A stretch of DNA of 64,000 nt from Tenggerimyces sp963762635 (GTDB lineage Bacteria > Actinomycetota > Actinomycetes > Propionibacteriales > Actinopolymorphaceae): the NCBI GenBank assembly GCA_963762635.1, contig CAVXLQ010000004.1, positions 434,001-498,000 on the forward strand, written 5' to 3'. Positions 16,171 to 25,387 of this stretch are shown in pieces; the first letter of the stretch is position 1, and every line of letters begins with the position of its first letter. The position numbers and the translations under genes are program-made. The notes beneath the pieces are model-generated. The model was not told the DNA's origin. It did no database searches and saw only the letters and a list, made by a program, of their open reading frames with translations.

Positions 16171-18111
16171 GTGGACCGCTGGCTGCGGGCCGAACTGGCT
16201 CGCCTGCTTGACGAACCGCGCCCTCATGGCCGTCGGATCGGCATAGAGCAGGAGTTCGTCGTCACGCGCGGCGGAACGACCGTCGACTTCGCGTCGGTCG
16301 CCCGCGCGGGTTGGCTGCCGGGCAAGCGGCTCGACCGCGGCGACCCGCACGCCCACCGGCTGCCGTGGGGAGGCGTGATCACTGCCGACGGCAGGGAGGC
16401 CGAGATCGCCACGCCTCCGGCCACGCTGGCGCCCGGTTTCACCAACAGGCTCAGCGATTGGCTGGCGCGCGGCCGGCACGAGCTCGACGCGTCCCTAGGC
16501 TCTGAATTCCAGGTCGACGGCGGATCGACCCATGTGAACGTCGAAGTCGCCGACCACCGGGCCACCTCCATCGCGAAGCGCTTCGTCGCCCGCCACTCGC
16601 TGGCGATGATGCTGCTGCTGGACCGGAAACAGTCGCCAGGCTTGCTCGTTCGGCCTCGCCGAGGACGGCTCGAGCTCGGTGGCGAGTTCGTGACCGGCCC
16701 TCAGCTCGTGGCCGCGACCGTCTTCGCCGCTGCCGCCGTCATGGACTGCCGGCGAGTCGGCCGGCGCTCGACATACGGTCGGTTCCTCGTCGAGCCGGCC
16801 CGCGAACGGTTCGGCTACTACGTCGACCGACGCGCGTTCGGCGGCGACCTGTACGCGACCGGCCGGTCGACAGCCATCGGCCGCCGTACGGCACAGTGGA
16901 ATCTTCAACGCTCGTGGGAGATCGCTCGTCGCGACGCGGTCACGTTCGCCACCGACACGGAGCTGGCGACCACCGACGCCGTCGTCCGCGGCGACCACCC
17001 GCTGCCCTGCGAGCGTCCCGACGTCGACGACACCAACCCCAGCACGTTCACGGCCTGGGGAGCAGATCTCACTGCCGACAGTCGAAGGCTCGCGTTCGGC
17101 CTCGCCGCCGTCCTCGCGACGTGGGAACAGGTCGTCTTCGAGCTCACCCACCACGACCGGACCTGGCTGCTCGCCGTTCCCGCCGAGCGGGCCAGCCGGC
17201 TCGTCCAGCTGTTCGCCGGCGGGCAGCTCGACGAGTACCTCCGCCGGATCGTCGCCACGCCGGACAGGGCGTTCTCGCCCTTGCTGGCCGCCGAGCAGAT
17301 CGGTCGCGGCGGCGTGTTCGGCTCGCTCGGGAACGACACGACGCTGCAGCCGCTCGAGCGGATGCCCGGCACCGGGCTGATCGGTGGCAACGGCGTTGGC
17401 GGGCGCGAGGACAAGCACCGCACCGAGGAGCCCAGGAACCCGCAGCCGAAGCCGAAGCCGAGGCCGCCACGTTCCTGGATGAACTTGGCCGTCCCGGCCG
17501 CGTCCGCGGGAGTAGTGGCAGCGGTCCTCGTCACGACGTACGCGCTGTGGCCGCGCGGCGACGGCAACGAGACCGCCGCACCGCCTCCCGTCGCACCGAC
17601 CTCGGCCCCGACAGCGGGCCCGACAGCGGACTCGACCACAGGCTCAACCGCAGGCTCGACGTCAGCGCCGACTCCCGCTTCGACGAGCGCACCGACAAGT
17701 GCCGCGACCGCACGGCCGATCTCGGCGGCCGATCTCGGGGGCACGTTCGCGTTCGTCCGGACCGTCGTCGAGGGCAACCCCGACAACCCCGTCGGGTCGG
17801 CCTCGAACTTCACAGCCACGCTGGCCGTCAAGTGTGACGGGGCGAGCTGCTCGGTGACGATCCCGGGCCTCGGTACGTCCAGCCTGGTCGGCGGGGGCCT
17901 GCACTACCAGGGCACGGTGTCGTTGGAGTGCCCGAGCGATCCCTCGATCAAGGTCCCGCACCCGTACGACACCAAGCTCGTCGTCGTACGGGACGCGCCC
18001 GGCAAAGTCACCAGCATCACCGGGACGCAGGACCTCACCGCCGAGGTGAGCAGCTGCCCGAACGCCGAGGTCGACCCCATCCGCACCGCATGGGTGGGCA
18101 CAAGAACCTAG
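16171..18111 (+). CDS. carboxylate-amine ligase-like domain fused to membrane helix and outside domain
   Basis: A 646-residue protein of unusual build. Residues about 20-410 resemble the glutamate-cysteine ligase/amidoligase (COOH-NH2 ligase) superfamily: RIGIEQEF near residue 22 (Glu pair for metal/ATP), DGREAEIATPP near 75 and GSTHVNVEV near 120. A basic stretch (KPKPRPPR) then precedes one membrane helix (about 437-459), an Ala/Pro/Ser/Thr linker (about 465-512) and a C-terminal domain with Cys pairs and no recognised family. By the positive-inside rule the ligase half is cytosolic and the tail is outside. The reaction and partner are unknown. GTG start. Confidence 0.6.
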   Translation: MDRWLRAELARLLDEPRPHGRRIGIEQEFVVTRGGTTVDFASVARAGWLPGKRLDRGDPHAHRLPWGGVITADGREAEIATPPATLAPGFTNRLSDWLARGRHELDASLGSEFQVDGGSTHVNVEVADHRATSIAKRFVARHSLAMMLLLDRKQSPGLLVRPRRGRLELGGEFVTGPQLVAATVFAAAAVMDCRRVGRRSTYGRFLVEPARERFGYYVDRRAFGGDLYATGRSTAIGRRTAQWNLQRSWEIARRDAVTFATDTELATTDAVVRGDHPLPCERPDVDDTNPSTFTAWGADLTADSRRLAFGLAAVLATWEQVVFELTHHDRTWLLAVPAERASRLVQLFAGGQLDEYLRRIVATPDRAFSPLLAAEQIGRGGVFGSLGNDTTLQPLERMPGTGLIGGNGVGGREDKHRTEEPRNPQPKPKPRPPRSWMNLAVPAASAGVVAAVLVTTYALWPRGDGNETAAPPPVAPTSAPTAGPTADSTTGSTAGSTSAPTPASTSAPTSAATARPISAADLGGTFAFVRTVVEGNPDNPVGSASNFTATLAVKCDGASCSVTIPGLGTSSLVGGGLHYQGTVSLECPSDPSIKVPHPYDTKLVVVRDAPGKVTSITGTQDLTAEVSSCPNAEVDPIRTAWVGTRT

Positions 18112-18644
18112 TCGTTCGCCTTCAGATCACGGTCCGTCGCGAACCACAACGCCTGCGGGAGATCGAACGTCGAGAACGCGTAGTTGCCCATCGGCAGCCA
18201 GTACGCGTACTCGTCCACCGAGCTGCCCTGGAAGATCAGCACGATCCGCCACTTGTCCACGTACAGCATCCACGCGCGGCGCTTGCGGGTCTCGCCGTCC
18301 TCGGTGAACGTGTAGATCCGCTCGAACTTGACCAGGTTGCTGAGCACCGTGTCGTCGGACTTCTCGACCACAAGGTCGGGCAACGACTTCAGCCCGTCCT
18401 CGATGCCCTCGCGCAGGACATCGAGGTCCTCGGCCACCACGCTCGTGTCCAGCTGAGCGATCCACGCGCCGATGTAGGTGGTGATCTCGGCGTTCTCGGG
18501 CGAGAGCATCGAGCCCTCGAGCTCGTCGTCAAGCTCGTATTGACGCCAGTCGGACGGAAAGCGGAACGAGAACCGCCCGAGCGGATCCTGGTAGAGGGTC
18601 ACACCGGTGAAACGTGGCCGCCCTTCCCGGACGAACTGCGCCAT
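18108..18644 (-). CDS. PsbP/DUF1795-like hypothetical protein
   Basis: A 178-residue protein without signal peptide. VTLYQDPLGRFSFRFPSDW near residue 15 is the opening of PsbP/DUF1795-like beta-sandwich proteins, and the rest alternates strands and helices (EKSDDTVLSNLVKFERIYTF). Function unknown. It starts 4 nt after the stop of the second ABC ATPase and is the last gene of the transport operon. Its own stop overlaps the convergent ligase-like gene. Confidence 0.55.
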   Translation of the reverse strand: MAQFVREGRPRFTGVTLYQDPLGRFSFRFPSDWRQYELDDELEGSMLSPENAEITTYIGAWIAQLDTSVVAEDLDVLREGIEDGLKSLPDLVVEKSDDTVLSNLVKFERIYTFTEDGETRKRRAWMLYVDKWRIVLIFQGSSVDEYAYWLPMGNYAFSTFDLPQALWFATDRDLKAND

Positions 18645-18648
18645 AGAA

Positions 18649-19761
18649 CTATCTCGCTTCCGTTGCCGTGCCAGACCCCGAGTCCGAGGTGGATGCTCCC
18701 GCGATGACGTCCGCGGCCGCCTCTTCGGCGGTCGCGACCGGCACGTCCTGCAGCTTAGTCGCACCCTTGAGGGTCAACGTGTCGGAGAAGTGGCACGCGG
18801 CGAAGTGTCCGTCGCCCGTGTCGCGCAGCGGGGGCGCCTCGACCGCGCAGATGTCCTGCGCGTACGGGCACCGCGGGTGGAAGTAGCAGCCCGAGGGCGG
18901 GTTCGCCGGCGAGGGAACGTCGCCCGTCAGCGCCGTCGGACGCGTCCGGTTCCGCGGGTCCGGCTTCGGCAGCGCCGACAGCAGGGCCTCGGTGTACGGC
19001 ATCTTCGGGCTGTAGAACAGCTGCTCGGTGGACGCGACCTCGACGACCTTGCCGACGTACATCACGGCGACCCGGTCGGCGATGTGCTCGACGACGGACA
19101 GGTCGTGGGAGATGAACATGTACGTCAGGTCGAACTTGTTCTGCAGGTCCTCGAGCAGGTTGAGCACCTGCGCCTGGACCGACACGTCCAACGCCGACAC
19201 CGGCTCGTCGCAGATGATCAGCTCGGGGTTCAGCGCCAGTGCTCGCGCGATGCCGATCCGCTGCCGCTGACCGCCGGAGAACGCGTGCGGGTAACGGCTC
19301 GCGTGCTCGGGCCGCATGCCGACGATCGTGAGGAGCTCGGCGATCCGGTCCTTCAACGCGCGACCCTCGTGCGTCTTGTTGATCACCATGGGCTCGGCGA
19401 TGATCCGGCCGACCGTCATGCGCGAGTCGAGCGAGGAGAACGGGTCCTGGAAGATGATCTGCATCTGGGGGCGGATCTTCCGCAGCGTCTTCGCGTCGGC
19501 TTTGCCGATGTCGACCGGGCCCATCGACTTGTCGTGATAGACGACCTCGCCTTCGGTCGGCTCCTCCAGCCGCAGGATCGTCCGTCCCGTCGTGCTCTTC
19601 CCGCAACCGCTCTCACCCACGACGGCGAACGTCTCACCGCGGTTGATCGAGATGTCGACGCCGTCGACGGCCTTGACGTGGCCGACCGTACGGCGCAACA
19701 GCCCCGCATGGATGGGGAAGTGCTTCTTCAGGCCCTTGACCTCGAGCAGTACGTCGTTCAC
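18649..19761 (-). CDS. oligopeptide/dipeptide-type ABC transporter ATP-binding protein (OppF/DppF-like)
   Basis: A 370-residue ATPase. It has Walker A GESGCGKSTTG near residue 50, signature SGGQRQRIGIARAL near 165, Walker B LIICDEPVSALD, and the oligopeptide C-terminal domain with PSGCYFHPRCPYA near residue 300. It pairs with the DppD-like ATPase just upstream (ATGA overlap). The C-terminal 30 residues are an Ala/Ser/Thr-rich tail. Confidence 0.92.
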   Translation of the reverse strand: MNDVLLEVKGLKKHFPIHAGLLRRTVGHVKAVDGVDISINRGETFAVVGESGCGKSTTGRTILRLEEPTEGEVVYHDKSMGPVDIGKADAKTLRKIRPQMQIIFQDPFSSLDSRMTVGRIIAEPMVINKTHEGRALKDRIAELLTIVGMRPEHASRYPHAFSGGQRQRIGIARALALNPELIICDEPVSALDVSVQAQVLNLLEDLQNKFDLTYMFISHDLSVVEHIADRVAVMYVGKVVEVASTEQLFYSPKMPYTEALLSALPKPDPRNRTRPTALTGDVPSPANPPSGCYFHPRCPYAQDICAVEAPPLRDTGDGHFAACHFSDTLTLKGATKLQDVPVATAEEAAADVIAGASTSDSGSGTATEAR

Positions 19762-21020
19762 GAGTCGCCCCTCTCGACGTCAGCCGAGCCGTCCTTCGCG
19801 CCGTCCGCCGTCACGGGTGGTGCCGCCTCTGGCGTCGCCGCTGACGACACGTCCGCTGGTGTGCTGCCTGGATAGAGATGACAGCGCGCCGTGTGCCCCG
19901 TGCCCTCGACCACCGTCTCCAGCGGCATCACCTTGTCGCACAGCCCCGGCATGAAGCTCGGGCAGCGCGGGTGGAACGGACAGCCCGAGACGGTCGAGTA
20001 CGGGTCGGGCACCGAGCCCTTGATCACCTCGAGCGGCTGGTGCCGGCTCACGCCGATCCGTGGGATCGAGCGCAGCAGCGAGATGGTGTACGGGTGCTTC
20101 GGGTTGTAGAACAGGTCGTCCACCGAAGCCCGTTCGACCACGCGGCCGAGGTACATCACGACGACCTCGTCGCACAGCTGCGCGACGACGCCCATCGAGT
20201 GGGTGATGAACATGATCGACATGCCGAACTCGGACTGCAGCTCGCGCATCAGCTCGAGGATCTGCGCCTCGGTCGTGACGTCGAGGGCGGTCGTCGGCTC
20301 GTCCGCGATCAGCAACGTGGGAATGCAGGACAGCGCCATCGCGATCATCGCGCGCTGCCGCATGCCGCCGGACAGCTGGTGCGGGTAGCTCTTCGCGACC
20401 CGCGGCGGGTTCGGCATGCCGACGCGGCGCAGCATGTCGACCGCGCGCCGGTCCGCCTCGTCCTTGTCCTTCGTCTGGTGCAGCAGGATCGCTTCGCGGA
20501 TCTGGTCGCCCACGGTGTAGACCGGGTTGAGCGAGGTCATCGGCTCCTGGAAGATCATCGCGATCTCCTGGCCGCGGATCGCTCGCATCTGCGGGCTGTG
20601 CGGGTCGAGCGTGGTCAGGTCGATCACGCCGCCCTGCGCGAGCTCCGGGATGTCCTCGCCGATGTCGTGCTGGTCGACCAGCTTGGCGTCGCCGTTCCCG
20701 CTCGGTGCCTCCGTGCCCGCGCCACGTGCCCGCTTGCCGCCGGTACGTTCCACCCGCCCGGGCCGGAAGAGGATCTCCCCGCCCGTGATCCTGCCCGGCT
20801 TCTCGATGATCTGCATGATCGCGCGGGCGGTGACGCTCTTGCCGCATCCGCTCTCGCCGACGATGCCGAGCACCTTGCCGCGCGGAACGTCGTAGCTCAC
20901 GCCGTTGAGAGCCCGGACACGGCCGATGACGGTCGGGAACTCCACGTGCAGATCCTTGATGCTGACCACCTTGTCCGTGGCCAGCTCCAGCTTCGTGCTG
21001 GTCGCTGCTGCTTCAGCCAT
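19758..21020 (-). CDS. oligopeptide/dipeptide-type ABC transporter ATP-binding protein (OppD/DppD-like)
   Basis: A 420-residue ATPase, longer than the usual 330. It has Walker A GESGCGKS near residue 55, signature LSGGMRQRAMIAMAL, Walker B LLIADEPTTALD and the C-terminal FHPRCPSF. The extra length comes from a charged Gly/Ala-rich insertion of about 50 residues (roughly 80-130) between Walker A and the Q-loop, and a Pro/Ala-rich C-terminal tail. Fourth gene of the operon. Confidence 0.92.
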   Translation of the reverse strand: MAEAAATSTKLELATDKVVSIKDLHVEFPTVIGRVRALNGVSYDVPRGKVLGIVGESGCGKSVTARAIMQIIEKPGRITGGEILFRPGRVERTGGKRARGAGTEAPSGNGDAKLVDQHDIGEDIPELAQGGVIDLTTLDPHSPQMRAIRGQEIAMIFQEPMTSLNPVYTVGDQIREAILLHQTKDKDEADRRAVDMLRRVGMPNPPRVAKSYPHQLSGGMRQRAMIAMALSCIPTLLIADEPTTALDVTTEAQILELMRELQSEFGMSIMFITHSMGVVAQLCDEVVVMYLGRVVERASVDDLFYNPKHPYTISLLRSIPRIGVSRHQPLEVIKGSVPDPYSTVSGCPFHPRCPSFMPGLCDKVMPLETVVEGTGHTARCHLYPGSTPADVSSAATPEAAPPVTADGAKDGSADVERGDS

Positions 21021-21073
21021 CGAAAACCCCTGCCTGGTCGCCCCAATGTCCTGCCCTGCGGTGCACTGGCCGA

Positions 21074-22198
21074 TCAGCCGTACGGGTCCACTGCGTCGCG
21101 GACGCCGTCACCGAGCAGCTGGAAGCAGGTCACCGCGATGACCACGGCGATAGCCGGGATCAACATCCACGGATACTGCGTGACCACAGCGATCTCCTGC
21201 GCGTCCTTGAGCAGGACCCCCCAGCTCACGGCGGGAGGCAACATCCCGATGCCGAGGAACGACAGCGAGGTCTCGGCGATGATCGTCGCCGGGATCGCCA
21301 ACGCCGCGACGACGACGATGTGGCTGATCGCGTTCGGGACCATGTGCGTGACGATGATCCGGCTGTGCGAGCTGCCGGCCGCCCGAGCGGCGTTGACGTA
21401 GTCGGCGTGCGCGTAGCCGAGGACCTTGCCTCGTACCTGGCGTGCGGTGTTGGCCCACACGACGAGCGACAGGATCAACGTGATGAAGAAGTATCTTCGT
21501 TCGACCGGCATGTCCCGGGGGAGGACGGCGGCCAGCGTCGCCCAGAGCGGGAGGGTCGGTACGGACAGGATGATCTCCATGACCCGCTGGATCGCGTTGT
21601 CCACGATCCCTCCGAAGTAGCCGGAGATCGTGCCGATCAGCGTGGCCAGAACGGTGGAGATCGCGACGCCCAACAAGCCGATCGTCAGCGAGACCTGGCC
21701 GCCCTGCACCGTACGGGCGAAGATGTCGCGGCCCTGGATGTCGGCACCCCACAGGTAGAGCTTGGTGTCGCCCTGCACGGTCATCAGGTGCCGGTCGGTC
21801 TTGATGATGCCGAACAGGTCGTACTCGTAGCCCTTCCCGAACCACTGGATCGGGATCGTCTTGTTGCAGTCCTTCTGGTACACGAACTCGAACGTGTCCT
21901 GGTTGAGCGTCTGGGTGACCCCGCACATCGCGAGGCCGCCGTCCCAGGTCAACGCCGACGGCGCTGCGTTCTTCGCGCCGGAGTTCAGGACGTCGTAGTC
22001 GTTGGAGGAGAGGAACGGAGCCAGCGCCGCCACGATGTACATGAGCAGCAGCACGATGCCGCCGCCGACCGCGAGCTTGCTCTGCTTGAAGCGGCGGACC
22101 ATCAACCGCCACTGGGGGATCTCGCCTACGTCCGAGCCCTTTTCGGTGGGGGCCGCGGCGGTGGTTTCCTGTACCGGATCGCCGATTACGCCTGCCAT
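21074..22198 (-). CDS. ABC transporter permease (OppC/DppC-like)
   Basis: A 374-residue inner-membrane permease. It has a first helix near residue 40-60, then a large loop of about 100 residues (two Cys: AMCGVTQ and KDCNK), then five helices with GRDIFARTVQGGQVSL before helix 2 and the EAA loop ARAAGSSHSRIIVTHMVPN near 280. The long first loop is typical of DppC members for larger or carbohydrate ligands. Confidence 0.9.
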   Translation of the reverse strand: MAGVIGDPVQETTAAAPTEKGSDVGEIPQWRLMVRRFKQSKLAVGGGIVLLLMYIVAALAPFLSSNDYDVLNSGAKNAAPSALTWDGGLAMCGVTQTLNQDTFEFVYQKDCNKTIPIQWFGKGYEYDLFGIIKTDRHLMTVQGDTKLYLWGADIQGRDIFARTVQGGQVSLTIGLLGVAISTVLATLIGTISGYFGGIVDNAIQRVMEIILSVPTLPLWATLAAVLPRDMPVERRYFFITLILSLVVWANTARQVRGKVLGYAHADYVNAARAAGSSHSRIIVTHMVPNAISHIVVVAALAIPATIIAETSLSFLGIGMLPPAVSWGVLLKDAQEIAVVTQYPWMLIPAIAVVIAVTCFQLLGDGVRDAVDPYG

Positions 22199-22210
22199 CG
22201 CTTCAGCACC

Positions 22211-23197
22211 TCATCTCGAAGTCCGGATCCGCGGGTCCACCCAGGCCAACAGCAGGTCGGCCAACAGGTTGCCCATGATCATCAGGAAGGACAGGAACAT
22301 CAGCAGGCTGACCGCGAGATACATGTCCTGGTCGACGAGCGACTCCAGGAGTAGCGGTCCCATGGTCGGCAGGTTGAGCACGATGCCGACGATCGCCTCG
22401 CCGGAGATCAGCAGGGGGAGCGTCGTACCGAGCGCCATGATCAACGGGTGAACGGCGTTCCGTACGGCGTGCTTCCAGATGACGCGCCGTTCGAGCAGAC
22501 CCTTGGAGCGCGCCGTTTGGACGTACTGCTGGTTGAGCACGTCCAGCAGGTTGGCGCGCATCACGCGGGTGAGCCAGGCCGTGCTACCGGCCGAGATGAC
22601 GATCAGCGGAACCCAGAGGTGGCCTAAGAAGTCCACGAGTCTGGCCCAACTCCAGGGCGCGTTCTGGAACTGGGTGGAGAACAAGCCGCCGACATCCGCG
22701 TTCAGATATCGCGAAGCGATGACCATCACCACCAGCGCCAGGAGGAACTCTGGTACCGCGACTCCGACGAACTGGACCACGGTGATGATGTAGTCGGGTA
22801 ACGAATATCGGTGAGTCGCTGAGTAGACCCCGACGGGTATGGCTATCAGCCAGGCGAGGATCAGCGACCCGCCGGTGAAGAGCAGGGTGTACGGGAGGCG
22901 CGAGTACACCAGGTCGTTGACCGGTGACCGGCGCGTGAACGACTCGCCGAAGTCGCCCTTGACGAAGTTGCCGGCCCACTTCGCGTACTTCTCGAGCACG
23001 GGGTCGTGGACGCCGTATCGCTCCTCCAGGGCCGTGATCTGGTCCTGGGAGACGTTGTTGCCGAGCGCCCGTAGTCGGTCGATCTCGGCGGTGAGCGCCG
23101 ACCCGGGAGGGGCCTCGATCAAGATGAAGCTCACGATCGAAATGATGAACATGGTGACGACCATGTAGAGCAGTCGTCTGATGATGAACGCGAGCAT
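22211..23197 (-). CDS. ABC transporter permease (OppB/DppB-like)
   Basis: A 328-residue permease. The first helix starts at residue 9 (LLYMVVTMFIISIVSF). A periplasmic segment with DQITALEERYGVHDP follows, then five more helices. The EAA loop QTARSKGLLERRVIWKHAVRNA is near residue 230. It forms the transmembrane pore with the DppC-like partner 12 nt downstream. Confidence 0.92.
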   Translation of the reverse strand: MLAFIIRRLLYMVVTMFIISIVSFILIEAPPGSALTAEIDRLRALGNNVSQDQITALEERYGVHDPVLEKYAKWAGNFVKGDFGESFTRRSPVNDLVYSRLPYTLLFTGGSLILAWLIAIPVGVYSATHRYSLPDYIITVVQFVGVAVPEFLLALVVMVIASRYLNADVGGLFSTQFQNAPWSWARLVDFLGHLWVPLIVISAGSTAWLTRVMRANLLDVLNQQYVQTARSKGLLERRVIWKHAVRNAVHPLIMALGTTLPLLISGEAIVGIVLNLPTMGPLLLESLVDQDMYLAVSLLMFLSFLMIMGNLLADLLLAWVDPRIRTSR

Positions 23198-23233
23198 CGA
23201 GGGCCCTCCCGGTGGCTCAGCCGGAATTAGTTC

Positions 23234-25387
23234 CTACGAAGAGTGCTGGTCGGGGTTGTCCCAGTAGTAAGTCTCCACGTCGTAGACCGATGGCGTCGGG
23301 TGAATCCACGGGTTCGCGAAACCACCCAGCTGGAGGTTCTCCTTCGTGGGGACGTTCCTCAGATCCTTCTTCTTCAGGATCACGCGAGGCGTGTTGGCCA
23401 CCGTGCCACTGAAGAACGGACCGTGCTCCACATGGATCTTGATCATGTTCCAGACAGCCTCGGTCCGCTTCATCTCGTCGGGCTCTAGCTTGGTCTGGTC
23501 GTACAGAGTCCACAACTGTTCGATCGGACCGCCCTTTTCGGCCTCCATGCGAGGTGGCGTCCGGGCGAACGGGTCGCGGTCGAGCTGCTGCTTCTCCGCC
23601 GGCGTACCGCGCAGGCTGTACATCCGACCCTCGAGCGGCGCCCAACGGGACTGCTCCAGCGGCACCAGCCACTGCGGGTACAACAGGTGGTTGGGGCCGT
23701 CGCCGACCTCCCAGTTGCTGTGCACCATCAGCGTGCCGTTGTCCCAGAGCTCGTTGAAGCCCTCGGGGGAGATCGGGTTGGCGGTGCCGTCGATCCCGAT
23801 CGCCTTCCAGTCACGCAGGAGCAGGTTGTCCTTCTGGATGTGCTCGGGGTCGGCGTTCGCCGAGTAGTCGATCGACAGCTTGAGCTTCTTGCCGCTGGGA
23901 AGCTCGCGCATCCCGTCGCCGTCCTTGTCGACGACGCCGATCTCGTCCAGCAGCTTCTTCGCGGCTTCCGCGTCGTACTTGACCCAGGCGTCGCGCCAAG
24001 CCTGGTACTGCTCCTTGCCCTGGTCGTTGACGAGGTACTCCTTGGCCTTCGAGCTGAGCGTGCCACTGGTGAGCTCGCCCTGCTCGAAGTAGATGGCCTT
24101 CTGAGCTTCCTCGCGGTTGAACGCCAACGACAGTGCCTGCCGGAACTTCGGCTCGCGGAACACCTTGCGGAGCTCCGGGTCCTTGACGTCGTAGTTGACG
24201 AACCACATCGAGCTCGTACCCGAGCCGCCGTCCCACAGCAGCAGGTCGAGGCCACTCTGCTTCTCGGTCTGCCGGAACGTCGAGATGTCCGAGAGACCGA
24301 CCTTCGAGAACTGGCCCTGGACGTAGTCGACGCCGCCCTGCTGCATGCGCAGCTTGCCGACCTCGGGGTCCTGAACCGCGGTGAAGATGACCTCGTCGAT
24401 GAACGGAAGCTGCGAGCCGTCCTTCGTCACCAGGTAGTAGAACGGGTTGCGCTCGAACGTGATGCTCTGCGCCTCGCGGTACGTCTTGACTCGCCAACCG
24501 GTCATCGTGGGGCAGTCCGGGTTGCGGGTGAAGTCGACCTTGGTCTCGAACGCTCCGCCGGCGGCCGCCCAGTTCTTCGGCGCGGCCTTGTTGTACTTCG
24601 GGTGGAACTGCTTGGCGTAGTGCGCTGGTGCCATCCACCACGGACCATTTTGGAGCGGACCGTTCACCCACATCGCGATGCGCTGCGCGGTGAGCGGTGC
24701 CGGGGCGTCGAAGGTCAGCTTGAGCGTGACCTCGTCGACGGCGTCGAACTTGGCGAGAGTGTTCTTGCCCGAACGAGCCTCGTCGGGGGGACCCTCGCTG
24801 TGGTCCTCGTTGAGGACGATGTCGTCCCACCAGAACATGATGTCGGCGGTCGACCAGGGCTTCCCGTCGGACCATTTGAGGCCCTTGCGGAAGTGGAAGG
24901 TCCACTCGCTGGCGTCCTCGTTCATCTCCCAGCTCTCGGCGAGGCCGGGGATGATGTCGAGACCGTCGTTGATAAAGCGGATGATCTTGTGGCCGCAGAA
25001 GAACTCGCCGATCGAGCTCGCCCGGTCACCGGACGTGGTCTCACACAGCAACTGCATCTTGCCGCCGTACTTGCCCTCCTGCACCCAGTTGTGCGGGACG
25101 ACCAACGGCTTCTCGGGGAGCCGCTCGGCGAGGGGCGGGATCGTTCCCGCGTCGGCTGCGGCTTTCATCAGGGGGGACTCTTTGAAGGCGGACGGCACCG
25201 GCAGCGGCTCCTTGGCGGAGCCCTTGCCACCTACCGCGCCACCCGTTCCACCGGTGCCGCTCGAGCTGCCGCCGCTGCCGGGGGTCGAGCCGCCCCCACC
25301 CGAGCAGGCGGTCAGCATGACCGAACCGGCCGCGATGGCCGTGCCGTAAAGGATTGTGCGACGGCTCACCTGGGGGTTGTCGCTCAT
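23234..25387 (-). CDS. family 5 extracellular solute-binding lipoprotein
   Basis: A 717-residue binding protein, the first gene of the operon. The N-terminus has a twin-arginine motif (SRRTILYG) followed by a hydrophobic core and the lipobox LTAC near residue 28, so it is probably Tat-exported and lipid-anchored. A Gly/Ser-rich linker follows. The SBP_bac_5 domain includes LAESWEMNEDASEWTFHFRKG near 155. It is well above the usual 540 residues, as in family-5 proteins that bind oligosaccharides. The ligand is not proven. The LacI-like operator upstream supports a sugar. Confidence 0.88.
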   Translation of the reverse strand: MSDNPQVSRRTILYGTAIAAGSVMLTACSGGGGSTPGSGGSSSGTGGTGGAVGGKGSAKEPLPVPSAFKESPLMKAAADAGTIPPLAERLPEKPLVVPHNWVQEGKYGGKMQLLCETTSGDRASSIGEFFCGHKIIRFINDGLDIIPGLAESWEMNEDASEWTFHFRKGLKWSDGKPWSTADIMFWWDDIVLNEDHSEGPPDEARSGKNTLAKFDAVDEVTLKLTFDAPAPLTAQRIAMWVNGPLQNGPWWMAPAHYAKQFHPKYNKAAPKNWAAAGGAFETKVDFTRNPDCPTMTGWRVKTYREAQSITFERNPFYYLVTKDGSQLPFIDEVIFTAVQDPEVGKLRMQQGGVDYVQGQFSKVGLSDISTFRQTEKQSGLDLLLWDGGSGTSSMWFVNYDVKDPELRKVFREPKFRQALSLAFNREEAQKAIYFEQGELTSGTLSSKAKEYLVNDQGKEQYQAWRDAWVKYDAEAAKKLLDEIGVVDKDGDGMRELPSGKKLKLSIDYSANADPEHIQKDNLLLRDWKAIGIDGTANPISPEGFNELWDNGTLMVHSNWEVGDGPNHLLYPQWLVPLEQSRWAPLEGRMYSLRGTPAEKQQLDRDPFARTPPRMEAEKGGPIEQLWTLYDQTKLEPDEMKRTEAVWNMIKIHVEHGPFFSGTVANTPRVILKKKDLRNVPTKENLQLGGFANPWIHPTPSVYDVETYYWDNPDQHSS

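Noticed and set aside
17580..17700. Repeated ACAGCGGGCCCGACAGCGGA-like DNA in the ligase-like gene.
   Set aside because: It is the coding sequence of the Ala/Pro/Ser/Thr linker, not an independent repeat element or CRISPR.
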